From Prescottella agglutinans (lineage in GTDB: Bacteria > Actinomycetota > Actinomycetes > Mycobacteriales > Mycobacteriaceae), in the NCBI RefSeq assembly GCF_004011865.1, contig NZ_RKLP01000001.1:1-64000 (forward strand): a DNA stretch of 64,000 bases, in the 5' to 3' direction. Under the pieces are notes generated by a model. It was not told where the DNA came from and did no database searches. It worked only from the letters and a program-made list of their open reading frames with translations. Both the position numbers and the translations under genes were made by a program. Below, piece after piece: positions 36,141 through 45,289 of the stretch (positions are counted from its first letter, which is position 1; every line of letters starts with the position of its first letter).

Positions 36141-36507
36141 GCCTCGCAGGCTATCCGCAAACCGGTCGCCGATCTGGGCGAACCGGTAGATCCCACCGGG
36201 ATACCCGGCGAGAAACCGGCAACTTTCACCGGGGACAGATACGGCGGACTGCGGTTTGATGACGACCATGTCCGCGACGAGAAGGGTTCGCACCGCGTCG
36301 GTCCTCGCGATCCGCACCCCCGCCCCGGGGGCGGCGATCCCGAGGGCGGGAACCAGTTCGCCGGGACGCCTTTTCGGCAGATGACCCCGCCTGCCGATTG
36401 CGACCGAAGGGTCCCCGGAACTCGCTGCGCTCCGGGGGACCTTCGGCGTTCGGCCCGGCTTCAGTCGACGTCGTACACGTCGACCACCGACACCTCCGAG
36501 CGCACGG
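36141..36507. other. 367-bp region between glnE and the LAL regulator
   Basis: This holds the upstream sequence of the LuxR-type regulator (36141-36400) and the glnE terminator (36404-36446). A 16-codon frame overlapping the glnE stop (36461-36511, minus strand) is too short to credit. I see no RNA gene or repeat. Confidence 0.4.
36404..36446 (-). terminator. Hairpin terminator after glnE
   Basis: A 16-nt arm CCGAAGGGTCCCCGGA pairs with TCCGGGGGACCTTCGG with one offset; the loop is 11 nt. It lies about 60 bp beyond the glnE stop. Confidence 0.6.
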
Positions 36508-39500
36508 TCACTCTCCGCCGAAGACGCGCTGCACCACTGCCTTCGCGCGCCGGGTGACCCGCAGGTAGTTGTCGAGGAACTCGTTCGCGTCGCCGCCCGG
36601 CCAGCCGGCCACCTGGGCGACCGCCGACAGCACCTTGCCCGGGCCCGGCAACTGATCGGTGGGCTTGCCCCGGACGAGGACCAGGGCGTTCCGCGCCTGG
36701 GTCGCGGTGAGCCACGCATCGCGCAGGAGCTCGATGTCGGTCTCGCTCAACAACTCCGCGGCCCCGATCGCGTCCAGCGTCTCGAGGGTCGACGTGTTGT
36801 GCAGCGACGGGACCTCGTGCGCGTGGCGCAGCTGGATGAGCTGGACGGTCCACTCGATGTCGGCCAGGCCGCCGCGGCCGAGCTTGGTGTGCGTGGCCGG
36901 GTCGGCGCCGCGCGGCAGACGCTCGGAGTCGACGCGCGCCTTGATCCGTCGAATCTCCCGGACCGCCTGCTCCGACACCCCGCCCTCGGGGTACCGGGTC
37001 TTGTCGATCATGTGCAGGAACCGCAGCCCCAGGTCCTCGTCGCCCGCGACGGCGTGCGCCCGCAGCAGCGCCTGGACCTCCCACGACTGCGCCCACTGCG
37101 CGTAGTACGCCGCGTAGGACGTGAGCGTCCGCACCAGCGGGCCGCTGCGCCCCTCCGGGCGCAGGCCGGTGTCCACCTCGAGCGGCGGATCGGTGCTCGG
37201 GGCGCCCAGCAGCGTCCGCACCCGGTCGCCGATCAGGTTGGCCCACTTGACGGCCCGGGTCTCGTCGACGCCCTCGCGGGGCTCGCACACGAACAGCACG
37301 TCCGCGTCGGAGCCGTAGCCGAGTTCGCCACCACCGAGCCGGCCCATGCCGATCACCGCGAACGTCGCGGGTGCGGGCTCGCCCGACTCCGCCTCGCTCG
37401 CCCGGATCACCGCGGCCAGCGCCGCGCCCAGCACCGCCGCCCACACCGACGACAGCGCGCGGCACACCTGCGGGACGTCGAGCATGCCGAGGATGTCGGC
37501 GCTCGCCACCCGCGCCAGTTCGTACCGGCGCAGCGAACGGGCCGCGCCGACCGCCCGCACCGGGTCGACGTACCGGGACGACGACGAGAGGATGCCGCGC
37601 GCGACGTCCTCGGGCTGCGGCTCGAGCAGCCGCGGCCCGGACGGGCCGTCGGCGAAGAGCCGGATCACGTCGGGCGCCTTGATCAGCAGGTCGGGAATGT
37701 AGGCCGACGAGCCGAGCACGGTCATGAGACGCTGCGCCACGGCCGCCTCGTCGCGCAGCAGACGCAGGAACCAGGTGGCGTCGACGAGCGCGTCGGAGAG
37801 CCGGCGGTACGCGAGCAGACCGGCGTCGGGATCCGGTGTGTCACCGAGCCATTCGAGCAGCGTCGGCAGCAGCAGCGCCTGGATACGGCCCTTGCGCGAC
37901 GCGCCGCTCGTCAGGGCGGTGAGATGGCCGAGGGCGTTCTCGGGCGCGGAGTAGCCCAGCGCGGCCAGCTGGCGGACGGCGGCGTCCGGGCTGAGCCGCA
38001 GCGCCTCCTTGTCGATCCGTGCCACCGATTCGAGCAGCGGCCGATAGAACAGCTTGGCGTGCAGGCGCCGCACCCGGTGGGAGTTCCGCTTGATCTCCGC
38101 GTTCAGCACGCCGAGCGCGTCGTTGCGGCCGTCGGGGCGCATGTGGGCGGCGCGGGCGAGCCAGCGCAGCGCCTCCTCGTCCTCCGGCGGCGGCAGCGTG
38201 TGGGTGCGCTTGAGCTTCTGCAACTGGAGGCGGTGCTCGAGCAGCCGCAGGAACTCGTACGACGCCGTCAGGTTCGCGGCGTCGTCCCGACCGACGTACC
38301 CGCCGGCCGCGAGGGCCGTGAGCGCGTCGACGGTGCTCTTGACACGCAGCGAGGTGTCGGCGCGGCCGTGCACCAACTGCAGCAACTGCACCGCGAACTC
38401 GACGTCGCGCAGGCTGCCGCGCCCCAGCTTCAGTTCGCGCTCGCGCAGTTCCGGCGGCACCGAGTCCTCGACCCGGCGGCGCATGGCCTGGACCTCGGGC
38501 ACGAAGTCCTCGCGCTCGGACGCGGTCCACACCATCGGGCCCACCGCGTCCGCGTACTGCCGACCCAGCTCCAGATCACCGGTCATCGGCCGCGCCTTGA
38601 GCAGCGCCTGGAACTCCCACGTCTTGGCCCACCGCTTGTAGTACGCGATGTGGGAGTCGAGCGTGCGCACCAGCTCACCGCGCTTGCCCTCGGGACGCAG
38701 CGCCGCATCGACATCGAAGAACGCCGACGACCCGATGCGCATCATCTCGCCGGCGATGCGACTCGACAGCGCGTTGGACGGCTCGGCCACGAACACGACG
38801 TCGACGTCGCTGACGTAGTTGAGTTCGCGGGCACCGCATTTGCCCATCGCGATCACTGCGATCCGGGTGGGGCACGGCTCGTCCGGGCACACGGCCGCGA
38901 CCCCCACCGACAGCGCCGCCGTCAGGGCTGCGTCGGCCATGTCCGAGAGTTGGTGTCCCACCGTCTGATACGGGACCACCGGCTCGTTCTCGACGGTGGC
39001 CGCGAGATCGACAGCGGCCAGCACCATCATCTGGTCGCGGTAGCACTTCCGCAGCGCGGCCACCGCCTCGGGACCGGTGATCGCGGCGCGGTGCAGCATC
39101 GGCGAGGCGTTGGGCCCCGTCTCCGGAGTGGCCCCGACACACGCCAGGAGTCGGCGCGTCAGCTCCGTCTTCGACGGCAGCGTGACGTCACCGGCCAGCA
39201 GCTTCCACGACGCCGGGTCGGCGACCAGATGGTCGCCGAACGCGCTCGACGCCCCGATCAGCCCGAAGAGCCGGCCCCGCAGCCCCTTGTCGGCGCGCAG
39301 TGCCGCGTCGAGTTCGGCCCACGCGTCCCCGAGTTCCTCCCGCATGCGCGCCAGGGTCCGCAGGGCCAGGTCGGCGTTCGCGGCGCGGGACAGCGCCCAC
39401 AGCAGCTCGACGCCGTCGAGATTCGACCATCCGAGTGCGGCCAGCTCGGCGGGCGCCGTCGGCTCGATCAGCCCGAGCCGTCCCGCGCCGGGCACCGCCG

Positions 39501-39522
39501 ACCTCGCGTACGGGGGCTTCAC
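36508..39522 (-). CDS. glnE: Bifunctional glutamine synthetase adenylyltransferase/adenylyl-removing enzyme
   Basis: GlnE adds AMP to, and removes it from, the regulatory tyrosine of glutamine synthetase. The 1004-residue protein has two nucleotidyltransferase domains, each followed by a helical GlnD/PII-uridylyltransferase-like domain. The N-terminal domain has [21 protein letters not shown] (about 225-245, deadenylylation side) and the C-terminal has [21 protein letters not shown] (about 720-740, adenylylation side) with the G-S-D-x-D motifs. The start is GTG at 39520-39522. It sits between the accessory block and glnA2. Its target GlnA1 has Tyr406 in the correct context. Length and motifs are complete. 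Confidence 0.95.
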   Translation of the reverse strand: MKPPYARSAVPGAGRLGLIEPTAPAELAALGWSNLDGVELLWALSRAANADLALRTLARMREELGDAWAELDAALRADKGLRGRLFGLIGASSAFGDHLVADPASWKLLAGDVTLPSKTELTRRLLACVGATPETGPNASPMLHRAAITGPEAVAALRKCYRDQMMVLAAVDLAATVENEPVVPYQTVGHQLSDMADAALTAALSVGVAAVCPDEPCPTRIAVIAMGKCGARELNYVSDVDVVFVAEPSNALSSRIAGEMMRIGSSAFFDVDAALRPEGKRGELVRTLDSHIAYYKRWAKTWEFQALLKARPMTGDLELGRQYADAVGPMVWTASEREDFVPEVQAMRRRVEDSVPPELRERELKLGRGSLRDVEFAVQLLQLVHGRADTSLRVKSTVDALTALAAGGYVGRDDAANLTASYEFLRLLEHRLQLQKLKRTHTLPPPEDEEALRWLARAAHMRPDGRNDALGVLNAEIKRNSHRVRRLHAKLFYRPLLESVARIDKEALRLSPDAAVRQLAALGYSAPENALGHLTALTSGASRKGRIQALLLPTLLEWLGDTPDPDAGLLAYRRLSDALVDATWFLRLLRDEAAVAQRLMTVLGSSAYIPDLLIKAPDVIRLFADGPSGPRLLEPQPEDVARGILSSSSRYVDPVRAVGAARSLRRYELARVASADILGMLDVPQVCRALSSVWAAVLGAALAAVIRASEAESGEPAPATFAVIGMGRLGGGELGYGSDADVLFVCEPREGVDETRAVKWANLIGDRVRTLLGAPSTDPPLEVDTGLRPEGRSGPLVRTLTSYAAYYAQWAQSWEVQALLRAHAVAGDEDLGLRFLHMIDKTRYPEGGVSEQAVREIRRIKARVDSERLPRGADPATHTKLGRGGLADIEWTVQLIQLRHAHEVPSLHNTSTLETLDAIGAAELLSETDIELLRDAWLTATQARNALVLVRGKPTDQLPGPGKVLSAVAQVAGWPGGDANEFLDNYLRVTRRAKAVVQRVFGGE

Positions 39523-39619
39523 CGGTCGCCCCCGGTCTGGACGTCGTCACGTGTCGGACGTGGACTGGCCGGATGGGGCACGCGGTCACCTCTTCGGGAT
39601 CGAATTGCTCGGGTCGGCC

Positions 39620-40960
39620 CTACAGGCCCAGGTAGGCCTTCAGCTCGAACGGAGTGACCTGGCTGCGGTACTCCTCCCACTCGCGCCGCTTGTTGCGGAG
39701 GAAGAAGTCGAAGACGTGCTCGCCGAGCGCCTCGGCGACCAGCTCGGACTTCTCCATCTCGCGCAGCGCGTCCGCGAGGCTGCCGGGCAGCGGCTTGTAA
39801 CCCATCGCCCGACGCTCGGCGTCGGTGAGGGCCCAGACGTCGTCCTCGGCCTCCGGCGGCAGCTCGTAGCCCTTCTCGATGCCGCGCAGGCCGGCGGCGA
39901 GCAGGACCGCGAACGTCAGGTAAGGGTTGCAGGCGGAGTCGGGGCTGCGGATCTCGACGCGACGCGACGACGCCTTGTTCGGCGTGTACATGGGAACCCG
40001 GATCAGCGCGGACCGGTTGGACGGTCCCCAGGTGGCCGCCGTCGGGGCCTCGCCGCCGTGGACCAGGCGCTTGTAGGAGTTCACCCACTGGTTGGTGACG
40101 GCGCTGATCTCGTTGGCGTGCTCGAGGATTCCGGCGATGAACGCCTTGCCCGTCTCCGACAGCTGCATCGGATCGTCGGGGTTGTGGAAGGCGTTGGTGT
40201 CGCCCTCGAAGAGGCTCATGTGGGTGTGCATCGCCGAGCCGGCCTGGTCGCCGAACGGCTTCGGCATGAACGAGGCCCGCACGCCCTCGTCGATCGCGAC
40301 CTCCTTGACGACGTACCGGAACGTCATCACGTTGTCGGCCATCGACAGCGCGTCGGCGTAGCGCAGGTCGATCTCCTGCTGGCCGGGCGCGGCCTCGTGG
40401 TGGCTGAACTCCACCGAGATGCCCATGGATTCGAGGGCGTCGATCGCGTGGCGACGGAAGTTCGGGGCCCGGTCGTGGACCGCCTGGTCGAAGTAGCCGC
40501 CGCTGTCCGCGGGGATCGGCGGGCGGCCGTCGATCGGCCCGTTCTCGAGCAGGAAGAACTCGATCTCCGGGTGCACGTAGCAGGAGAAGCCGAGGTCGCT
40601 GGCCTTGCTCAACTGGCGGCGCAGCACGTGGCGCGGATCCGCCCACGACGGGGTGCCGTCGGGCATGGCGATGTCACAGAACATGCGCGCGGAATGCTGC
40701 GCGCCGTCCTTGTGCGCCCACGGCAGGATCTGGAACGTCGACGCGTCGGGCTTGGCGACGGTGTCGGCCTCCGAGACCCGCGAGAAGCCCTCGATCGCGG
40801 AGCCGTCGAAGCCGATGCCCTCCTCGAAGGCACCTTCCAGTTCTGCGGGCGCGATCGCCACCGACTTGAGGTATCCGAGCACGTCGGTGAACCACAGTCG
40901 GACGAACCGAATATCGCGCTCTTCGAGGGTGCGAAGCACGAACTCCTTTTGGCGATCCAT
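39620..40960 (-). CDS. glnA2: Glutamine synthetase GlnA2 (type I, alpha-like)
   Basis: This second glutamine synthetase has 446 residues, shorter than GlnA1. The start MDRQKEFVLRTLEERD (40958-40960) reproduces the mycobacterial GlnA2 N-terminus; an in-frame TTG-type upstream start would add six residues. Catalytic features are DGSAIEGF, YVHPEIEFFLLE, SHHEAAPGQQEIDLR and the AMHTHMS ATP/glutamate stretch. It lacks the LYELPPEE adenylylation site of GlnA1, having GYELPPEAEDDVW instead, so it should escape GlnE control. It lies just upstream of glnE on the same strand, as in M. tuberculosis (Rv2222c). A role in glutamine or polyamine metabolism is possible. Confidence 0.93.
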   Translation of the reverse strand: MDRQKEFVLRTLEERDIRFVRLWFTDVLGYLKSVAIAPAELEGAFEEGIGFDGSAIEGFSRVSEADTVAKPDASTFQILPWAHKDGAQHSARMFCDIAMPDGTPSWADPRHVLRRQLSKASDLGFSCYVHPEIEFFLLENGPIDGRPPIPADSGGYFDQAVHDRAPNFRRHAIDALESMGISVEFSHHEAAPGQQEIDLRYADALSMADNVMTFRYVVKEVAIDEGVRASFMPKPFGDQAGSAMHTHMSLFEGDTNAFHNPDDPMQLSETGKAFIAGILEHANEISAVTNQWVNSYKRLVHGGEAPTAATWGPSNRSALIRVPMYTPNKASSRRVEIRSPDSACNPYLTFAVLLAAGLRGIEKGYELPPEAEDDVWALTDAERRAMGYKPLPGSLADALREMEKSELVAEALGEHVFDFFLRNKRREWEEYRSQVTPFELKAYLGL

Positions 40961-41007
40961 GTCCGTGAGACTAAGCACGTAGCGTTAAATCTGTGTTACA
41001 TCATCAA

Positions 41008-42255
41008 CTACCTGGTCCTGAAGGACCAGGTTTGCGGCTCACTTCTCCAACTGGGTGCTAGAGCGGTGGCTGCTCGAGGCTCGGTTGATTGGGCGGCCCA
41101 ATAGTCCTTGTGTCCGAGGAGAGCGATGTTGCGGGCGGCATTGTGGTCTGCGTGCGCGGCCCACCCGCATCCTCGGCACCGGAACACCGATTGCGTACGA
41201 CGGTTCGCCGCGTCACAGTGCCCGCACTGCGAGCAGGTGCGCGAGGTGTTGCGCGGGTCGACAACCTGCACGGGCACCCCCGCCATCTCCGCCTTGTACT
41301 CGATGTGCGTGCGTAGCTGGGCGTATGCCCACGAATGCACCTGTGCTCGTTGTTTCTTGGCCAGCCGTACCCGTTCGCGGATACCCGACAGATCCTCTAT
41401 CGCGATACCACGCCCGGTGCGTTGTGCCTGAGCGACAATCTGTTTCGACAATTGATGGTTGATGTCGGTGGCGAACCGGCGCTCCTTTCGACGCCGGGTC
41501 TTCAGTTTCCGCTTCGCGGACTTCGTTCCCACCTTCTGCAAGGCGGTCCGTACAGCGCGGTATCTCTTTCGTCGCCGCGTCACGGCACCACCCGACCACC
41601 GGTCGTCGAGGCTGTCAGGGTCGTCATCGGTGGTCACTGCCAGGTTCACCACTCCGAGGTCGACGCCCAGCCATCCTGCGGCCGGATCCTCGGCTGGAAC
41701 GACCGGTTCCGCAGACGGCTGGTCGATCGTGGCGTACAGGTAGAACTCGCCGTCGCGGAACACCAGATCGGACTCGCCCTTGCGGTCCGCCAACAACGTC
41801 CGCTGCCACGGCGCGCACACGAACCGCACACCTTTCAACCGTCCCGCGATCGTCCAGATGGACACCATCGACGAGTCGACCTGCCAGGACAGGCACCGGT
41901 CGTCGAACGGTTGCGCCGCCAACACCCGGAAACGGATCGGGGACTCCGTCACTGCCACGTACCGCTTCGACCCGACCCGGCCATAGTTCCCGGCCTTCAG
42001 ATTCGATGCCCGCGCAGCATACGCGTCCGCAACCTTCTTGATCACACGGATCGCGGGCTGCGCTGACAGCCCAGCGTCCTTTAACTGCGCGTACACCGAC
42101 TTCTGCAGCGCGAACGCACGACGATCAGACGACGTTTGCGCGACGTCGGATACACGGTCAGCGGCCTCGTTGCACGCCACCAACGTCGCCTTCAGCGCTG
42201 CGGCCTGCTCGCCCGTGGGAACGAGCTTGACCACAACGATCCGCTTCATCCCCAC
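41008..42255 (-). CDS. tnpB: TnpB-type RNA-guided nuclease / IS605 OrfB
   Basis: This 415-residue protein of the OrfB/TnpB family is ancestral to Cas12 and cleaves DNA guided by an omega RNA from the element's own 3' end. The RuvC triad appears intact: Asp199 (GVDLGVVNLA), Glu287 (IEDLSG) and Asp370 (HADHNAARN). The zinc ribbon has Cys341, Cys344, Cys360 and Cys363. The N-terminal basic and bridge-helix regions are present. The start is ATG at 42253-42255, with a second ATG two codons in. The 3' end of the gene runs straight into a hairpin at 41011-41030, where an omega RNA scaffold would end. Activity is inferred from intact residues. Confidence 0.9.
   Translation of the reverse strand: MGMKRIVVVKLVPTGEQAAALKATLVACNEAADRVSDVAQTSSDRRAFALQKSVYAQLKDAGLSAQPAIRVIKKVADAYAARASNLKAGNYGRVGSKRYVAVTESPIRFRVLAAQPFDDRCLSWQVDSSMVSIWTIAGRLKGVRFVCAPWQRTLLADRKGESDLVFRDGEFYLYATIDQPSAEPVVPAEDPAAGWLGVDLGVVNLAVTTDDDPDSLDDRWSGGAVTRRRKRYRAVRTALQKVGTKSAKRKLKTRRRKERRFATDINHQLSKQIVAQAQRTGRGIAIEDLSGIRERVRLAKKQRAQVHSWAYAQLRTHIEYKAEMAGVPVQVVDPRNTSRTCSQCGHCDAANRRTQSVFRCRGCGWAAHADHNAARNIALLGHKDYWAAQSTEPRAATALAPSWRSEPQTWSFRTR
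41011..41030. repeat. Hairpin at the tnpB 3' end (RE-like)
   Basis: CCTGGTCCTGAAGGACCAGG is a 9-bp stem with a GA turn. It overlaps the last tnpB codons and resembles the hairpin at 42432-42450, as expected for paired ends of an IS605-like element. Confidence 0.65.
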
Positions 42256-42313
42256 CGCCTTCCGATTCGTGCCCCGGGTCGGCGTGGTCCCTCACCGGAC
42301 CCGCGAGCAGATC

Positions 42314-42442
42314 ATGGCAGAGGCCTACGACAAGTTCGGAGCTACGCTCGCCGAGTTCAACGACGAAATCGACCACGGCAACCACCCACGGGGTAGCCGC
42401 CGGTCTTCTAAACAAACCGGATCAGCCTCCGCCTGGCCCTGA
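42314..42442 (+). CDS. Possible 42-aa ORF in the left end of the TnpB element
   Basis: The frame from ATG 42314 encodes a hydrophilic peptide with MAEAYDKFGATLAEFNDEI followed by a basic Ser/Arg stretch, and stops inside the left-end hairpin. The N-terminal half could form an amphipathic helix. No good ribosome binding site is seen, and it lies antisense to the tnpB leader. It may be a fragment of a gene carried or broken by the element, or chance. Confidence 0.2.
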   Translation: MAEAYDKFGATLAEFNDEIDHGNHPRGSRRSSKQTGSASAWP

Positions 42443-42450
42443 AGGACCAG
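42432..42450. repeat. Hairpin upstream of tnpB (LE-like)
   Basis: CCTGGCCCTGAAGGACCAG forms an 8-bp stem with one mismatch. It lies 177 bp upstream of the tnpB start. It shares CCTGAAGGACCAG and a following TT-CG-CT pattern with the hairpin at 41011-41030. Confidence 0.6.
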
Positions 42451-42509
42451 ACTTCCGCTGACCAGTCAGTCGAAGCTGATCAGGTGAAACCAGTCTCGTC
42501 CGCCCCAGC

Positions 42510-44081
42510 TCAACAGGTGAGGTCCGGATCCGGCGCGGTCAGATCCACGAAGTAGGCGGTCACGGGGTCGTCCACGCACGCGTCGCCGTCGAACGCCGCG
42601 GTGTGCTGAGCACCCCGGTACGTGATGAGCGAAGCGTCGAGCTGCTTGGCCAGGTCGACGCCCGCCTGGTACGGGGTGGCCGGGTCCTCGGTCGTCGACA
42701 CCACCACCAGCTTCGGGAGCCCCTGCACGTCGACGCTGTGCGGTGCGCCGGTGTTCGGCACCGGCCAGAACGCGCACATGTCGAGCGGGGCGTTGCCGGT
42801 GCCGTGCCCGTCGTCGAGGAACGGCGCCGCCTGCCGGTACCGCGTGTCCGCCTCCCCCGCGACCGCACGATCGGTCAACGGCGGGTCGTCGACACACCGG
42901 ATCGCGTTGAACGCGTCGTTGATGTTCGCGTAGCTGCCGTCGTCCAGGCGGCCCTCGTACATGTCCGACAGCAGCAGCAGCGTGTCACCGCGGCCCTGGG
43001 TCAGCTGCACCAGCCCGCCGCGCAGCGAACTCCACAGGCTCGGCGAGTACAGCGCCTGCTGCACACCGGTGATCGCGTCGTCGTAGCTCAGCCCGCGCGG
43101 GTCCGTCGTCGCCGCGGGACGGGCCACGAGCGGGTCGACGAGCGCGCGGAACCGGGCGTTCGCCGCGGCCGGATCGGTGCCGAGCGGGCAGTCCGCGGAC
43201 GTCGCGCACTGGGCGGCGAAGGCGTCGAAGGCCTGCTGGAATCCGGCCCCCTGCAGCACCACCTCCTCGACCGGGTCCTGCTCGGGATCGAGCGCGCCGT
43301 CGAGGACCATCGCGCGCACGTTCGCCGGGAAGGTCTCGGCGTACGCGGTGCCGATCCGGGTCCCGTACGAGAAACCGAGGTAGTTGAGCTTCGCGTCGCC
43401 GAGCACCGAGCGGATGACGTCCATGTCGCGCACCACCTCGCGCGTGCCGACGTGCGCCAGCAGGGGCAGCCCGGACCGTTCGGCGCAGCGCTGCGCGTAG
43501 GTGCGGTTCTCCTGTTCGGACTCGGCGATCCCCTGCGGGCTCATGTCGATGTCGGGATCGCGGCGCTCGGCGTCGGCCTCCTGCGGCGTCTGGCAACGCA
43601 CCTGCGGCGTCGACGCACCCACCCCGCGCGGATCGAAGCCGATGACGTCGAACCGTTCGGCCACCTCGGTGCCGTCGGTCACCGAGGCGCTGCTCAGCCC
43701 GGACGCCCCGGGGCCGCCGGGGTTGACCAGCAGCGAGCCGAGACGCGCGCCCGTCGCCCGCGAGCGGGAGATCGCGATCTGCGCGGTGTCCCCGCCCGGG
43801 TCGGCGTAGTCCAGCGGGACGGTGACCGTCGCGCACTCGAGCGACGGGCTCAGCGTCTCCCCGCCGGTCGCGTAGCTGTCGCACGACCCCCACTCGAGGC
43901 TCTGGGTGTAGAAGGATTCGAGACCGGGCGGAACGACGCCGGCCCCGGGCCCTGCGTCCGCGGCGACCGGCGTTCCCACGACGCTCTCGCCGCTTCCGGA
44001 CACGTCGGAACTGCAGCCGACCGCGAGCACGGCGACCGTCCCGATCGCGGCGGCCAGGAGCATTCGGGGTCTGGACTGCAT
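42510..44081 (-). CDS. TAP-family alpha/beta-hydrolase lipoprotein protease (CaeA/Hip1-like)
   Basis: This 523-residue lipoprotein has a signal with lipobox LAVGC (Cys23). It has an alpha/beta-hydrolase catalytic domain with serine elbow GFSYGTRIG, oxyanion region LLVNPGGPGASG, and a C-terminal TAP-like lid domain with a His in YRGAQHTAAFDGDACVDD. It resembles the mycobacterial cell-envelope serine proteases encoded next to panB (Rv2223c/Rv2224c, CaeA/Hip1). Only one copy is here. The ATG at 44079-44081 was chosen because it starts the lipoprotein signal; longer frames upstream are not signal-like. It diverges from panB, with an inverted repeat between them. It probably trims exported peptides or envelope proteins. 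Confidence 0.88.
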   Translation of the reverse strand: MQSRPRMLLAAAIGTVAVLAVGCSSDVSGSGESVVGTPVAADAGPGAGVVPPGLESFYTQSLEWGSCDSYATGGETLSPSLECATVTVPLDYADPGGDTAQIAISRSRATGARLGSLLVNPGGPGASGLSSASVTDGTEVAERFDVIGFDPRGVGASTPQVRCQTPQEADAERRDPDIDMSPQGIAESEQENRTYAQRCAERSGLPLLAHVGTREVVRDMDVIRSVLGDAKLNYLGFSYGTRIGTAYAETFPANVRAMVLDGALDPEQDPVEEVVLQGAGFQQAFDAFAAQCATSADCPLGTDPAAANARFRALVDPLVARPAATTDPRGLSYDDAITGVQQALYSPSLWSSLRGGLVQLTQGRGDTLLLLSDMYEGRLDDGSYANINDAFNAIRCVDDPPLTDRAVAGEADTRYRQAAPFLDDGHGTGNAPLDMCAFWPVPNTGAPHSVDVQGLPKLVVVSTTEDPATPYQAGVDLAKQLDASLITYRGAQHTAAFDGDACVDDPVTAYFVDLTAPDPDLTC

Positions 44082-44130
44082 GCCTTCGATCGTGCCACGC
44101 CGCCCCGAAACGCCAGCTCCCGCGCGATTT

Positions 44131-44177
44131 GCGCACTTGCCGCGACCGGACCCGGCTCCCCGGCGCGGCAAGTGCGC
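44131..44177. repeat. 14-bp inverted repeat in the protease-panB divergent gap
   Basis: GCGCACTTGCCGCG (44131-44144) and CGCGGCAAGTGCGC (44164-44177) are exact complements with a 19-nt GC-rich spacer. It lies between two 5' ends, so it is not a terminator of either gene. It may be a regulatory site or a mobile palindrome. Confidence 0.65.
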
Positions 44178-44313
44178 GAAACGCGGGGCGCAGGTGTGAC
44201 GAACGGCACCGAAACAGCACTTCGTGGCCCCGCGCCACGGTGGCAGACTTGAGCCGTCATCACCCAACCCGGGGACCCGCACACGCGGGCCTCGAGGCCA
44301 GAAAGGGACAACG

Positions 44314-45162
44314 ATGTCCGAGACCGCTCCGTACGGTTCGACCAGTTCCACACCCTCCGACACGCCCCGGCGCAAGACCCGGATCCATCACCTCCAGGCG
44401 ATGAAGGCCGAGGGCACCCGCTGGGCGGAACTGACCGCGTACGACTACTCCAGTGCCCGCCTCTTCGAAGAGGCCGGCATCCCCGTTCTGCTCGTCGGCG
44501 ACTCGGCAGCCAACGTGGTGTACGGCTACGACACCACCGTGCCGGTCACGATCGACGAGATGCTGCCCCTCGTGCGCGGTGTCGTCCGCGGCGCACCGCA
44601 CGCCCTCGTGATCGCCGACCTGCCGTTCGGCACCTACGAGGCGTCGCCGCAGCAGGCGCTCGAGACCGCCTTCCGCTTCATGAAGGAGGGGCAGGCGCAC
44701 GCCGTCAAGCTCGAGGGCGGCGAGCGGGTGGCCCCGCAGATCGCGGCGCTGACCGCGGCCGGCATTCCCGTGCAGGCCCACATCGGCTTCACCCCGCAGT
44801 CGGTCAACAGCCTCGGCGGCTTCCGCGTCCAGGGTCGCGGCGACGGGGCCGAGCAGCTCATCGCCGACGCCATCGCGGTACAGGAGGCCGGCGCCTTCTC
44901 CGTCGTGATGGAGATGGTTCCCGCCGAACTCGCCGGCCAGGTGACCCGCAAGCTCACCATCCCGACCGTCGGGATCGGCGCCGGCCACGAGTGCGACGCC
45001 CAGGTGCTGGTGTGGCAGGACATGGCCGGTTTCACCAGCGGCAGGACGGCCAAGTTCGTCAAGCGCTTCGGCGACGTCGGGGGCGCCCTGCGGGACGCCG
45101 CCGCCGCGTACGCCACCGAGGTCGCCGCCGGTACCTTCCCGGGCCCCGAGCACAGCTTCTGA
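44314..45162 (+). CDS. panB: 3-methyl-2-oxobutanoate hydroxymethyltransferase
   Basis: PanB adds a hydroxymethyl group from 5,10-methylene-THF to ketoisovalerate, the first step to pantothenate and coenzyme A. The 282-residue TIM-barrel protein has [25 protein letters not shown], the metal ligands in GDS and [30 protein letters not shown] and [11 protein letters not shown] 44314 has GAAAGGG 6 nt upstream. The gene is monocistronic with a strong terminator and divergent from the TAP protease. Its substrate ketoisovalerate is also the keto acid handled by IlvE. Confidence 0.96.
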   Translation: MSETAPYGSTSSTPSDTPRRKTRIHHLQAMKAEGTRWAELTAYDYSSARLFEEAGIPVLLVGDSAANVVYGYDTTVPVTIDEMLPLVRGVVRGAPHALVIADLPFGTYEASPQQALETAFRFMKEGQAHAVKLEGGERVAPQIAALTAAGIPVQAHIGFTPQSVNSLGGFRVQGRGDGAEQLIADAIAVQEAGAFSVVMEMVPAELAGQVTRKLTIPTVGIGAGHECDAQVLVWQDMAGFTSGRTAKFVKRFGDVGGALRDAAAAYATEVAAGTFPGPEHSF

Positions 45163-45186
45163 CGCCCCGACCGTCCGAGTCCGGGA

Positions 45187-45224
45187 TCGGGGGCGTCGGC
45201 CGAGGCATCGGCCGACGCCCCCGA
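45187..45224 (+). terminator. Hairpin terminator after panB
   Basis: A 17-bp perfect stem (45187-45203 with 45208-45224) with loop GGCA is followed by ATCTTT. It is a classic intrinsic terminator shape. Confidence 0.85.
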
Positions 45225-45289
45225 ATCTTTGGCACACTCGATATCCCCGACCGCCGCAGCCGGTCCCCGAGAGAAAACCGAGGTGCATC

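Larger units (their letters stand above)
41008..42450 (-). mobile_element. Solitary TnpB element (IS200/IS605-IS1341 type)
   Basis: A single tnpB gene is bounded by two similar hairpin sequences in the same orientation (41011-41030 and 42432-42450, sharing CTGGTCCTTCAGG(G/A)CCAG on the minus strand). No Y1 transposase (tnpA) is present, so mobility would need one in trans. It interrupts the gene order glnA2-protease seen in relatives. Exact element ends are not determined. Confidence 0.7.

Noticed and set aside
36461-36511. 16-codon minus-strand ORF overlapping the glnE stop by GTGA
   Set aside because: Too short, no homologue known, and it ends just before the terminator hairpin; the overlap is likely chance.
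33384-36557. A plus-strand open frame of over 1000 codons antisense to the LuxR-type regulator
   Set aside because: It is an artefact of high GC: the composition is Arg/Gly/Asp-rich with no domains, and the minus-strand gene has clear ATPase and HTH motifs.
36799-39657. Long plus-strand frame opposite glnE
   Set aside because: Arg/Gly/Val/Gln-rich translation with no motifs; glnE on the other strand is complete and recognised.
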